Source: Halobellus sp. Atlit-31R (GTDB lineage: Archaea > Halobacteriota > Halobacteria > Halobacteriales > Haloferacaceae). From it: a stretch of DNA of 64,000 nt. Below the pieces are notes generated by a model. It ran no database searches. It was not told the DNA's origin and saw nothing but the letters and a program-made list of their open reading frames with translations. Where the stretch lies: the NCBI GenBank assembly GCA_003665935.1, contig QPLR01000001.1, forward strand, positions 558,001-622,000. The letters are read 5' to 3'. Of the stretch, positions 26,044 through 34,133 are shown piece by piece (the stretch's first letter is position 1; the number at the start of each line of letters is the position of its first letter). Both the position numbers and the translations under genes were made by a program.

Positions 26044-28044
26044 TCAGGCCGTCGGAAGCTCGACGACGAACGTCGTTCCGTCGGCGTCGGCGTCAGTCTC
26101 GTCGGCGTCAGTCCCGTCGGCGTCAGTCCCGTCGGCGGCCGCCGGAGCGTCCGCAGCACCGTCGCCCTCGATCCAGACGTCGCCGCCGTAGTCTGTGACG
26201 AGCGAGTGGACGAGATAGAGGCCGACCCCGGTCCCATCGCTGTCGAGCCCCTTCTCGCCCTTCCCGAAGACCGTCGGTCGCAACGACTCCGGGATCCCCG
26301 GCCCGTTGTCCCGGACGCGGACCGTGACCGTCTCCGCGTCGACGTCGGCCGAGACCGTGACTGTCGGGACGTCCTTGTCGTTGTGCTGGACCGCGTTCTT
26401 CAGCAGATTTCGGAACACCGACGACAGCATGTCGTCGGCCAGCACCTCGACGGCAGGAAGCGGCCCGTCGACAGAGATCGTCGCCTCGTCGAACGTCTCG
26501 CGGACCTCGGAGATCTGCGCCCGGAGGATCGTGTTCAGTGAAACCCGTAACTCCCCACGGTCCGGGTGGATCATCACCTCGGCGAGATCGGCCGCCGTGT
26601 GCGTCAGTTCGACCGCCGACTCGGCGTTCTTCAGGACCTTCCGCAGGTGTTCCCGTCCGTCGGCGTCGACGTGGGGCGTGAGCAGTTCGCCGTATCCGAG
26701 CACGATCTGGAGCTTGTTCCGGATGTCGTGGCGAACGACCCTGTTCAGGAGATCCAGCCCGTCGCGCTGTTCCTCCAGTTGCTGTTCGTACGCCTTCCGG
26801 TCGGTGATCTCGCGGCTCACACCGATGAGACCGATCACCTCGCCGGACTCGTCGCGGTAGGGGAACTTGTTGTCGATGCAGACGAACCGGCGGCCGTCGA
26901 CGTAGTAGAGCCGCTCCCAGGTCTCGCCCCGGCCGCTCTCGTAGACGCGCCGGTCGTCGGCTTCGATCCCGACGACGCTCCGGGGGTCGAACAGGTCGGC
27001 GTCGGTCTTGCCGACGATCTCCTCGGGGGTCGAATCGAGGAGACCGGCACCGACGTCGTTGATGAACTGGTACTCGCCGTCGCGGTTCTTGATGTAGACG
27101 GCCTCGGAGGTGTTGTGAACGATCGCGTCGAGGCGCTGTTTCGCCTCCATCAGCTTCCGTTCGCGCTCTTTCCGCTCCGTGATCTCCCGTGAGAAGACCG
27201 AGAGGCCGTCGTCGTCGGGATGGACGTCGACTTCGACCCAGTAGTCGAACGGCTCCGGAATGTACGTCTCGAACGACTGCGACTCGTTGGTCTCCATCGC
27301 CGTCCGGTATCGTGCGGCCGCTTCCGTCCCGCTCACCTCCGGGAACGTCGTCCAGAGTTCCTCGCCGACGACGTCCGCGGCGGGGGTACCGGTTCGGTCG
27401 GCCATCTGGTCGTTCCAGTACGTGATCACCCACTCCGAATCGACGGCGTAGTAGGCGTCGGAGATCCGCTCGGTGAGCTGTTTGTACTGGCACTTCTGCG
27501 CTTCGAGCGCTTCGCGAGCCACGACGCCGCCGATCGCGGTGCCGATCGTCGCCCCGAGCTCCGTCAGGAGCGTCCGCTCGTCGTCGCCGAAGGCCTGCGG
27601 CCGATCGGCGTACAGATTCAGAACGCCGTGCGTCCGATCGTCTTCGACGAGCGGGATCGCGGCGCTCGACTCGAAGCCGTGGGCGAGAGCCCGTTCGCGC
27701 CACGGCTCGTAGTCGGGGTCCGACTGGATGGTCTGCACAGTCTGCGTCCTGCCAGTGCGGATCGCGGAGGCCGTCGGCCCCTTCGCGTCCGCGGGGTCAG
27801 AAACGGTAATCGAAATCCCGTCGAGGTAGTCTTGTCTCGCCCCCGCAGTAGCGCTCGGGACGACGGCGTCGGTCTCGGGGTCGTGGACGCCGATCCACGC
27901 GAGGGCGTACGAGCCGGAGTCGGCGAACGCGCGACAGGCCGCCGCTTCGAGATCCTGCCGCGTGTCGGCCTGAATGAGGGCTTCGTGTACGCGTCGGATG
28001 ACCTCACGGATCCGATAGCGTTCGGGATCGCCGAGGTCGCTCAT
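26044..28044 (-). CDS. GAF-PAS-PAS sensor histidine kinase
   Basis: A 666-residue soluble kinase. A GAF domain fills roughly residues 15-170 (EAAACRAFADSGSYALAWIGVHDPE…LLTELGATIGTAIGG). Two PAS domains follow (about 180-290 and 300-420), each ending in a REITERKE/REITDRKA linker. HisKA has VVRHDIRNKL with phosphoacceptor H439. The ATPase domain shows NLLKNAVQHND, RDNGPGIPE and GTGVGLYLVHSL. Near the C-terminus a 15-bp tandem repeat encodes an acidic Asp-Gly-Thr-Asp-Ala run. No adjacent response regulator. Signal unknown. Confidence 0.93.
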   Translation of the reverse strand: MSDLGDPERYRIREVIRRVHEALIQADTRQDLEAAACRAFADSGSYALAWIGVHDPETDAVVPSATAGARQDYLDGISITVSDPADAKGPTASAIRTGRTQTVQTIQSDPDYEPWRERALAHGFESSAAIPLVEDDRTHGVLNLYADRPQAFGDDERTLLTELGATIGTAIGGVVAREALEAQKCQYKQLTERISDAYYAVDSEWVITYWNDQMADRTGTPAADVVGEELWTTFPEVSGTEAAARYRTAMETNESQSFETYIPEPFDYWVEVDVHPDDDGLSVFSREITERKERERKLMEAKQRLDAIVHNTSEAVYIKNRDGEYQFINDVGAGLLDSTPEEIVGKTDADLFDPRSVVGIEADDRRVYESGRGETWERLYYVDGRRFVCIDNKFPYRDESGEVIGLIGVSREITDRKAYEQQLEEQRDGLDLLNRVVRHDIRNKLQIVLGYGELLTPHVDADGREHLRKVLKNAESAVELTHTAADLAEVMIHPDRGELRVSLNTILRAQISEVRETFDEATISVDGPLPAVEVLADDMLSSVFRNLLKNAVQHNDKDVPTVTVSADVDAETVTVRVRDNGPGIPESLRPTVFGKGEKGLDSDGTGVGLYLVHSLVTDYGGDVWIEGDGAADAPAAADGTDADGTDADETDADADGTTFVVELPTA
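26086..26130. repeat. 15-bp tandem repeat, three copies, coding
   Basis: Units at 26086-26100, 26101-26115 and 26116-26130, differing by one base at most, inside the histidine-kinase tail. In frame. Confidence 0.75.
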
Positions 28045-28183
28045 CTCAGACGGTACGCACTCGTGTCAATGAATACGTTATGGTTTGTCCAAGATCGGAC
28101 GGGTACGTACCGTCCCTCCAGAGGGCTTCCTCCGTGCGTCTCACGGTAAGAGTTAACACGCCAGAATCCGTTCAACAGGTGTG

Positions 28184-28315
28184 ATGAGTGGTCGACAATC
28201 GTTCGTTTGTCGGGACTGCGGCTTCCGCGTCTCACCGGGATCTTTCCGCGCTCGGTGTCCGGAGTGCAACGGTGATCTCGGATCGACAACCACCGCACGG
28301 TGGGGCGCGATCTGA
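28184..28315 (+). CDS. 43-residue zinc-finger microprotein
   Basis: A short ORF encoding a protein with two Cys-x-x-Cys pairs: FVCRDCGF (C9, C12) and RCPECNGDL (C25, C28), the pattern of haloarchaeal one-domain zinc-finger microproteins. Its TGA is followed after one base by the ATG of the next gene, so the two are probably co-translated. A GTTAAC element about 30 bp upstream may be its TATA box. The function of this class is mostly unknown. Confidence 0.65.
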   Translation: MSGRQSFVCRDCGFRVSPGSFRARCPECNGDLGSTTTARWGAI

Positions 28316-28316
28316 G

Positions 28317-28859
28317 ATGGTCGAGCACGAGCGAACCAGCGACGGTCCGGCGCGCTCCGCTGGCGACGAAACCGCCTCGCCGGCAGATCCACATCGGATC
28401 AGATCGCTCGCGGTGACGACCGGTGACGTGATCGATGCGCTCGAATCGGCCTCGCGGAGCCGGCGGACGATCGTCCTCCGCGTGACGCCGCCGTTCTCGG
28501 GGCGGATGCGCGCTCGGATCCACGACGTCGGCGTCGTCGGCCCCGACGAGGAGTCGGAGGCGGTGGCGAAACCGGGCGCCGGGAGGGCCGCCGACATCGA
28601 CGCCGCAGACGGGGACGCGTCGCCGATCCACCTCGACCCCGAGCGGTTCGTCGCCGACCCGCCGCCGTATCCGACCGTCGACGACACCGAAGACGAACTG
28701 CGCGCCTCGGAGACGCCGTACACGCGCGATCGGCACCGTGACCGTCATCAGGCGGCCGTCGACGAGTGGCGCGCCACGGTAGGGACCCGGCTGGTCGAGG
28801 AGCTCACGCTGACGACCGACGCCGGGGCGCATACGGTGTCGGTGGCGTATCTCGGGTAG
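28317..28859 (+). CDS. conserved haloarchaeal protein of unknown function
   Basis: A 180-residue protein. The core (about residues 30-65 and 85-180) includes VTTGDVIDALESASRSRRTIVLRVTPPFSGRMRARIH and VHLDPERFVADPP-like segments, ending TLTTDAGAHTVSVAYLG. No enzyme motif recognised. I start at ATG 28317, one base after the microprotein stop, not at the earlier in-frame 28188, which lies inside the microprotein. Likely two-gene operon with the zinc-finger microprotein. Confidence 0.7.
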   Translation: MVEHERTSDGPARSAGDETASPADPHRIRSLAVTTGDVIDALESASRSRRTIVLRVTPPFSGRMRARIHDVGVVGPDEESEAVAKPGAGRAADIDAADGDASPIHLDPERFVADPPPYPTVDDTEDELRASETPYTRDRHRDRHQAAVDEWRATVGTRLVEELTLTTDAGAHTVSVAYLG

Positions 28860-28880
28860 AGATCGACGGCATCGACCCGC

Positions 28881-28890
28881 GGATTTATAT
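28881..28890 (+). promoter_or_regulatory. TATA box of the lipoprotein gene
   Basis: GGATTTATAT centred about 28 bp before GTG 28915. It supports the GTG start and a leaderless message. Confidence 0.7.
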
Positions 28891-28914
28891 CCGTTTGGTC
28901 GGGTAGCTTCTGGC

Positions 28915-29568
28915 GTGCTACCGAACCGTCGCGCACTGGCCGTCGTCGCCGTCGCACTCGTCTTGTCGACGAGCGGCTGCCTCGGCTTTGTCACCGGGGA
29001 GGAGGCGCTCACGTTCGCCGCAGAGCCAGCAGCCGTCGCCGACGCGGCCGTCGAAGAGGCGGGCTACGAGTCGAACGGCACGCGGGAAGTCACGATCAAC
29101 CGGACGTTCGAGGTCGCCGGCCAGGAACGTCGCGTCGTCGCCACCAATCAGATCACCAGCTACGAGAAGAGCCTCGATCTCGGACTGCTGGGCGAGACGC
29201 GACTCGGCGTCTTCACCGTCGTCTCGACGCCGGCCGTCGAGGTGGCCGGCCAGACGCTCAATCCGATCGGGCAGTTCTCGAACGAGCGGCTCGTGGAGTT
29301 CGTCCAGCAGCGCTACTCCGGCCTGAGCGACGTCCGACAGGTCAGCGAGCGCAACGTCACGATCCAGGGCACCGAGACCACCGTGACGAAGTTCGCCGGG
29401 ACGGCGACCGTGCAGGGGCAGGAGATCGACGTCTTCGTGCACGTGACGAAGTACCGCGACGGCGACGACTTCGTGCTCGCGATCGGTGTCTACCCCCAGC
29501 AACTCGACGGCGAGGAGGAGAACGTCCTCTCGATGATGCGCGCGCTCGAACACCCAGTCTCGACCTGA
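28915..29568 (+). CDS. haloarchaeal lipoprotein (DUF6517-like)
   Basis: A 217-residue secreted lipoprotein. The N-terminus has Arg5-Arg6, a hydrophobic core and a lipobox ending LSTSGC (Cys22), so it should be lipid-anchored on the outer face of the membrane. The mature part is beta-rich, with repeated Glu-Val-Ala-Gly-Gln and valine strands, and ends DGEEENVLSMMRALEHPV. This matches the DUF6517 pattern of haloarchaeal surface lipoproteins as I remember it. Role unknown. GTG start chosen from TATA spacing. Confidence 0.8.
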   Translation: MLPNRRALAVVAVALVLSTSGCLGFVTGEEALTFAAEPAAVADAAVEEAGYESNGTREVTINRTFEVAGQERRVVATNQITSYEKSLDLGLLGETRLGVFTVVSTPAVEVAGQTLNPIGQFSNERLVEFVQQRYSGLSDVRQVSERNVTIQGTETTVTKFAGTATVQGQEIDVFVHVTKYRDGDDFVLAIGVYPQQLDGEEENVLSMMRALEHPVST

Positions 29569-29654
29569 GCCGAAGGAGCGGGCTGACGACGGCGCACACG
29601 CGCTCTTCTTTTCACCCGAGCAACACTTTTTGCCCCACCCCGAGACCGTGAGCT

Positions 29655-29819
29655 ATGCGACGAACCCGACAGGTCGGCGTCGCGCTCACCGCGCTGGCGG
29701 TCGTCGGCTACGCGATCGGCGTCGCCGTCCCGTACTCCGGGCGGTCGGCGTCGCTCGTGGGGGTGATGGTCGGCGTGACGCTCTACGCAGTCGGCTACGA
29801 CGGGGGTGAGACGACGTGA
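29655..29819 (+). CDS. 54-residue two-helix membrane protein
   Basis: A small ORF: Met-Arg-Arg-Thr-Arg, then two hydrophobic segments (about residues 7-25 and 33-48) joined by a short polar turn, ending YDGGETT. Its TGA overlaps the corA start in a GTGA arrangement, so the two are coupled. It could be an accessory subunit of the transporter, but only position supports that. Confidence 0.65.
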   Translation: MRRTRQVGVALTALAVVGYAIGVAVPYSGRSASLVGVMVGVTLYAVGYDGGETT

Positions 29820-30814
29820 TCTCGGCGATCGTCTACGACGTCGGGCGCGTCGAGCACCGCACGATCGAGAGCGAGCGGGACCTCGCGGCGGCGCGCAGCG
29901 CGCCCGGGACGACCTGGGTTCGCGTGAGCGCACCGACGCCGGAGGAAGAGCGGATCGTCGCCGACGCGTTCTCGCTGCACGCCCTGGCGTTCGAGGACGT
30001 CCGGAGCGACGTCAGGCCGAAGACCGAGGAGTTCGAGGGCCACACGTTCGTCCTGGTGAAGACCGTCGCGCTCGAACACGGCGAGACGACGTTCGACGAG
30101 GAGATCCGAACGCAGCCGATCGGTCTGTTTCTCGGCGACGACTGGCTCGTGACGATGACTGCCGAGCCCGACCGCGTCGCAGTCGTCTCCGACGTCTGGC
30201 AGTCCGTCGAGAATCAGGAGGGGCGGACGCTGAGACAGGGGCCGGACTTCGCGGCCTACCGCGTGCTCGACCACGCCGTCGAGGATTACTTCGAGCTGCT
30301 CGACACCGTCGGCGACACCATCGAGGAGATCGAGGAGGCGATCCTCTCGACGCCCGACGAGGAACTCATCGAGGGCCTCAACACTGTCCGCCGGGATCTG
30401 CTCTCGTTCCGGAAGGTCGTCTGGCCGATGCGGGAAGCGGTGGGGACGCTGGCGCGCGGCGACGCCGAGGGCGTCCGCGAACCGACCGAGAAGTACTATC
30501 GCGACGTCTACGATCATCTGGTGGAACTCGTCGACCTCACCGAGACGTACCGCGACCTCACGCGCGGGACGCGTGACATCTATCTCAACGTCGTCTCGCA
30601 GTCGACGAACGAGGTGATGAAGCGACTCACCGTCGTTGCGGCGATTTTCATCCCGCTGACGTTCGTCGCCGGCGTCTACGGGATGAACTTCGGTGGCCAT
30701 CCGACGAACCTCCCCGAACTGGCGTGGCCGTACGCCTACCCGGCAGTCGTCGCCGGGATGGGACTCGTCACGTTCATTCTGCTCTTGCACTTCCGACGAG
30801 AAGGCTGGCTGTGA
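29816..30814 (+). CDS. corA: CorA-family magnesium transporter
   Basis: A 332-residue divalent-metal channel. The cytoplasmic domain is mostly helical and acidic. Two C-terminal transmembrane helices flank the selectivity motif YGMNF (G289-M290-N291), with ELAWPYAYPAVVAGMGL leading into the second helix and a basic end RREGWL. The GTG start at 29816 overlaps the stop of the 54-residue membrane protein. Confidence 0.93.
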   Translation: MISAIVYDVGRVEHRTIESERDLAAARSAPGTTWVRVSAPTPEEERIVADAFSLHALAFEDVRSDVRPKTEEFEGHTFVLVKTVALEHGETTFDEEIRTQPIGLFLGDDWLVTMTAEPDRVAVVSDVWQSVENQEGRTLRQGPDFAAYRVLDHAVEDYFELLDTVGDTIEEIEEAILSTPDEELIEGLNTVRRDLLSFRKVVWPMREAVGTLARGDAEGVREPTEKYYRDVYDHLVELVDLTETYRDLTRGTRDIYLNVVSQSTNEVMKRLTVVAAIFIPLTFVAGVYGMNFGGHPTNLPELAWPYAYPAVVAGMGLVTFILLLHFRREGWL

Positions 30815-30843
30815 AGCCGTCGACCGCCCGGATCTGCGGAACG

Positions 30844-30968
30844 TATATATACTCTCGAACTGCGACTGACGGCGAGCTACTTCGGATCCCGGAGAGCGCT
30901 AATACGGCCGTATCCGGGCTCAAAAATCGTTATCTACGGCCGGGAAATTAGCGACACATTTAAATATC
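30844..30968 (+). promoter_or_regulatory. tfb upstream region: two TATA boxes and a palindrome
   Basis: The 241-bp gap before tfb has a distal TATATATA (30844-30851), a perfect palindrome ATACGGCCGTAT (30902-30913), and a proximal TTTAAATATC (about 30959-30968). The proximal box would give a leader of about 65 nt, the distal about 180 nt. Unlike most promoters here, neither is leaderless for tfb. Confidence 0.5.
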
Positions 30969-31055
30969 TCTACTACTTACAGATAGTAAGGTCAGTTCGG
31001 GTCGGGCCACCTCTCCTTCTCACCTTCCGGCCGCGAACGAACCCCCCTCCAACCC

Positions 31056-32114
31056 ATGAGTGACACACGAACCAGAGAGCACACGGCGGGCCGCGACACG
31101 CGGCGAGACGACGAACGCGAGGACGAGACAAGAGTGACCACTAACGAGACCGAAACGCGAACCGACGACGAACGCACCGACGACGCCGACGAGACGGAGC
31201 AGACCGCCGACGAGGAGCACGTCTGCCCGGAGTGCGGCGGTTCCCTCGTCACCGACGGCACGCGCGGAGAGACCGTCTGTGCGGACTGTGGACTGGTCGT
31301 CGACGAGGACTCGATCGACCGCGGTCCCGAGTGGCGGGCCTTCGACAGCGCCGAGCGCGACCGGAAGTCGCGGGTCGGTGCGCCGACGACGAACCTGATG
31401 CACGACAAGGGGCTGTCGACCAACATCGGCTGGCAGAACAAAGACGCCTACGGCAACGCCCTCTCCTCGCGGCAACGCGAGCAGATGCAGCGGCTGCGCA
31501 CTTGGAACGAGCGCTTCCGCACGCGCGACTCGAAGGAGCGCAACCTCAAGCAGGCGCTCGGCGAGATCGACCGGATGGCTTCGGCGCTCGGCCTCCCCGA
31601 GAACGTCCGCGAGACCGCCTCGGTCATCTACCGCCGCGCGCTCGACGAAGACCTCCTGCCGGGCCGCTCGATCGAGGGCGTCGCGACCGCCGCGCTGTAC
31701 GCCGCGGCGCGACAGGCCGGGACGCCGCGCTCGCTCGACGAGATCGAGCGCGTCTCCCGAGTCGAGAAGATGGAGCTGACCCGGACGTACCGCTACATCG
31801 TCCGCGAGCTCAAACTGGAAGTCGAGCCGGCGGACCCCGAGCAGTACGTGCCCCGGTTCGCGTCGGAACTGGGGCTCTCCGACGAGGCCGAGCGACAGGC
31901 GCGAGAACTGCTTCGGAACGCGAAGCAGGCGGCGATCCACTCGGGGAAATCACCCGTGGGCCTCGCGGCGGCAGCAGTCTACGCGGCCGCGCTGCTCACC
32001 AACGAGAAAGTGACTCAGAGTCAGGTCAGCGACGTCGCAGACGTCTCGGAAGTCACGATCCGTAACCGCTACAAGGAGCTCCTCGAAGTCGACGATCCGG
32101 GCGTGATCGCGTAG
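31056..32114 (+). CDS. tfb: transcription initiation factor IIB (TFB)
   Basis: A 352-residue archaeal TFB. After a 50-residue acidic tail, a zinc ribbon (C57, C60, C75, C78) is followed by the B-reader/linker (GPEWRAFDSAERDRKSRVG, TNIGWQNKDAYG). Two cyclin-like repeats follow: SLDEIERVSRVEKMELTRTYRYIVRELKLE in the first and the VADVSEVTIRNRYKELLE helix in the second. It recruits RNA polymerase to TBP-bound promoters. Haloarchaea carry several TFBs; which paralogue this is cannot be read here. Confidence 0.96.
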   Translation: MSDTRTREHTAGRDTRRDDEREDETRVTTNETETRTDDERTDDADETEQTADEEHVCPECGGSLVTDGTRGETVCADCGLVVDEDSIDRGPEWRAFDSAERDRKSRVGAPTTNLMHDKGLSTNIGWQNKDAYGNALSSRQREQMQRLRTWNERFRTRDSKERNLKQALGEIDRMASALGLPENVRETASVIYRRALDEDLLPGRSIEGVATAALYAAARQAGTPRSLDEIERVSRVEKMELTRTYRYIVRELKLEVEPADPEQYVPRFASELGLSDEAERQARELLRNAKQAAIHSGKSPVGLAAAAVYAAALLTNEKVTQSQVSDVADVSEVTIRNRYKELLEVDDPGVIA

Positions 32115-32208
32115 GCGGGGAACCGACGAACCGACGAGTAGCCCGCCGGACTGAAAGCGGAATCAAAACGGGTGGTACGCCGGAGAGATCGGGTGATGTC
32201 GCCCCCGC

Positions 32209-32220
32209 AAAAACCTTTAT
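32209..32220 (+). promoter_or_regulatory. TATA box of the 59-residue zinc-finger gene
   Basis: The run AAAAACCTTTAT ends 26 bp before the ATG at 32246, fitting a leaderless start. Confidence 0.55.
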
Positions 32221-32245
32221 TGACGTACCGAGAGTCGGTTGGGCT

Positions 32246-32425
32246 ATGGTCGAAGCGTTTGTCCGACTGCTGTGTCCTGAATGCGGGAAAGACTGGGAGG
32301 CGCAGCCGACGTCGCTGCCCAACCATCGCGAGAACTACACGTGTTCGTCGTGCGGCGCGACCCGCCGCCTCGCGGAGTTTATGCGGACCGAACGCGACCT
32401 CGACACCGTCAAGCAGTTCGAGTGA
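32246..32425 (+). CDS. 59-residue zinc-finger microprotein
   Basis: Encodes a 59-residue protein with LCPECGK (C10, C13) and TCSSCGA (C33, C36), separated by 19 residues, and a charged C-terminal helix ending DTVKQFE. This is a rubredoxin-knuckle type zinc site. It has its own TATA box and lies between tfb and the convergent aIF2-beta gene. Members of this class in Haloferax are small regulators or of unknown role; nothing more can be claimed here. Confidence 0.8.
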   Translation: MVEAFVRLLCPECGKDWEAQPTSLPNHRENYTCSSCGATRRLAEFMRTERDLDTVKQFE

Positions 32426-32499
32426 GCGAGGCGTCACGGGAGGTTTGACTCCGCCCGTGCGCCGATCGCAGTGCGAACCGAACGCCGTTTTGTCCCGCG

Positions 32500-32907
32500 T
32501 TACAGATCCGGAACCGACGAGAGCGCCCCGCACGCGTCACACTTCAGCACCGTCGTCCCGCGCTCGTCGACGAGTCGAGTGTCGGGTGAGCCACACTCGC
32601 TGCACGTGACGAAGTCGTCGACGTACGCCGAGAGCGCCTCGGCGACGCGTCGCTGTTTGAAGTCTCCCGTGAAACGGGCGCGGCCGCGATCGTCGATCTG
32701 TGCGCTCGTGCCGAGTTCCGACTGCAGAAACCGGACCAGATGGTCCGAATCGCGGGCGAGCCTGTCGTGGGTCGCCTCGAAGTTCTCCCAGACGGTCGCG
32801 TTGCCCTCCTGGCGGACCTCCGGATCCGGGACCTCGAAGCGCTCGCCACCTTCCGCGATTTCGGGTGACTGTTCGAGTGCTCGATCGAGTTGGTCCTCGT
32901 AGTCCAT
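32500..32907 (-). CDS. eif2b: translation initiation factor aIF2 subunit beta
   Basis: A 135-residue beta subunit of the archaeal initiator-tRNA-binding factor. The central alpha-beta domain (RFEVPDPEVRQEGNATVWENFEATHDRLARDSDHLVRFLQSELGTSAQID) is followed by a zinc ribbon with C102, C105, C123 and C126. Length and domain order are normal. Single gene with a TTTACA-type TATA element about 30 bp upstream. Confidence 0.96.
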   Translation of the reverse strand: MDYEDQLDRALEQSPEIAEGGERFEVPDPEVRQEGNATVWENFEATHDRLARDSDHLVRFLQSELGTSAQIDDRGRARFTGDFKQRRVAEALSAYVDDFVTCSECGSPDTRLVDERGTTVLKCDACGALSSVPDL

Positions 32908-33014
32908 ACCCCCCTTATGGGACCGCGAAGTGTAAAGCGTTCATACTGCTGTCGGTTCTCCGCCCGGACGTCCGTGAGTTCAGAGACACGTCCCACGTGC
33001 AGCACGTAAATCCC

Positions 33015-33085
33015 TATTATATGATATGAAGACAGTCCAACAGCGATGCGGGGACCGCCCCTGCTGTGTCATAATTCTTCATTAT
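33015..33085 (+). other. promoter-like element followed by two small hairpins
   Basis: In the 290-bp gap between aIF2-beta and the UPF0058 gene, TATTATATGA (33015-33024) resembles a TATA box. Downstream are a GGGG-ACCG-CCCC stem (33050-33061) and an ATAAT-TCTTC-ATTAT stem (33071-33085). No credible protein follows. It may be a short non-coding transcript or unused sequence. Confidence 0.25.
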
Positions 33086-33162
33086 TGTCGACCCGGAATC
33101 AGCCGATTTGGGGCGTTTCTCGGGTGTATTCGACAGGAGTGTGTTAACGATACTCAGGATAG

Positions 33163-33170
33163 TAATATAT
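33163..33170 (+). promoter_or_regulatory. TATA box of the UPF0058 gene
   Basis: TAATATAT about 30 bp before ATG 33198. Confidence 0.6.
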
Positions 33171-33197
33171 TCTTCGAGTCTCAATCCACCTTTGCTC

Positions 33198-33434
33198 ATG
33201 AAGAAGCAGGAGCTCATCCACCTTCACGGCCTGCTTGCAGAGGTACACACGCAGGTCGAGGCGTGGGAGGACGAGGAAGTATCGCTCGAAGCGTACAACG
33301 AACTCGGCGTCCGACCGACATCGATTCACAAATCGAAAACCGATCACAAAGCCGCCGTTTTCAAACTGGTCAAAGGAATCACCGCCTCGCTCGACGACGT
33401 CGAACAGGAGCGCGTCGCAGCGACCGCCGACTGA
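33198..33434 (+). CDS. UPF0058 family protein
   Basis: A 78-residue helical protein, MKKQELIHLHGLL… with SLEAYNELGVRPTSIHKSKTDHKAAVFKLV, the pattern of the archaeal UPF0058 family. These are small conserved proteins of unknown role. I chose ATG 33198 because of the TATA spacing and family N-terminus, discarding 30 upstream residues. Confidence 0.85.
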   Translation: MKKQELIHLHGLLAEVHTQVEAWEDEEVSLEAYNELGVRPTSIHKSKTDHKAAVFKLVKGITASLDDVEQERVAATAD

Positions 33435-33571
33435 ACGCGACGACTCGCCGTATCCTCCGACCGCTACACGGCCAGCGGTGGCTACGACGTCTCCGACCCA
33501 CGCAGAGAGATCAACGATGGGACCGCGCCGCGCTCACCGAACGCGACGAGAGACGGTGACCGACGGTCCGA

Positions 33572-34057
33572 TCACCCGTCTTCGACGAGCTCGTCGAACT
33601 CGGGGATGAGGTCGTCACCGTTCGAGGTGTCGTCGTCGGAAGCCTGCCCGTCCGAACTCCCGTCGGGTTCGTCGCCGCCTGCGTCGTCGTCCTCGTCTAC
33701 CGCGTCCTCGTCGGCATCGTCGTCTTCGATCGGATCGACGGAGAGCACCTTGAGCGGGACGTTCTCCAGCCGCTGGCCGATCTCTTTCCGGGCGATTCGG
33801 GAGGCGTGTTCCTCCCGTTCGACGTTGAACACCGTCATCTCCAGCTCCAGCGCGACCAGCGCCTCGTCGGCCGCGATGAACGCCGGCGGGAGCTCCTCGC
33901 CGTCGGGCGAGGTGCGCGAGCCCATCGAGATCTCGACGTAGCTCAGATCCGGATTCAGCATCTCGCCCGTCTTCGAGATGGCAATACGGATCGCCTCGTC
34001 GGGCGTTGTCACGTCGTACACCGGTATCGCGGCCTCGACGACGACTCTGCAGTCCAT
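33572..34057 (-). CDS. UPF0212 (DUF555) family protein
   Basis: A 161-residue protein. The first 110 residues match the archaeal UPF0212 pattern (MDCRVVVEAAIPVYDV, DEAIRIAISKTGEMLNPDLSYVEI, ARKEIGQRLENVPLKVLSVDPIE). The remaining 50 residues are a very acidic tail. Function unknown. ATG 34057 gives the standard family N-terminus. Confidence 0.88.
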   Translation of the reverse strand: MDCRVVVEAAIPVYDVTTPDEAIRIAISKTGEMLNPDLSYVEISMGSRTSPDGEELPPAFIAADEALVALELEMTVFNVEREEHASRIARKEIGQRLENVPLKVLSVDPIEDDDADEDAVDEDDDAGGDEPDGSSDGQASDDDTSNGDDLIPEFDELVEDG

Positions 34058-34133
34058 ACTGGAAGCTACGGTCGCCCGAGGCATCAAAGGTTCGCCGCCG
34101 GGACGACCCAGTGGGTACCCGCCGGGTAGCCGC

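Noticed and set aside
33047..33148. A 33-codon plus-strand ORF after a TATA-like element
   Set aside because: Amino-acid composition (Ser, Leu, Cys, not acidic) is unlike halophile proteins and codon use is random.
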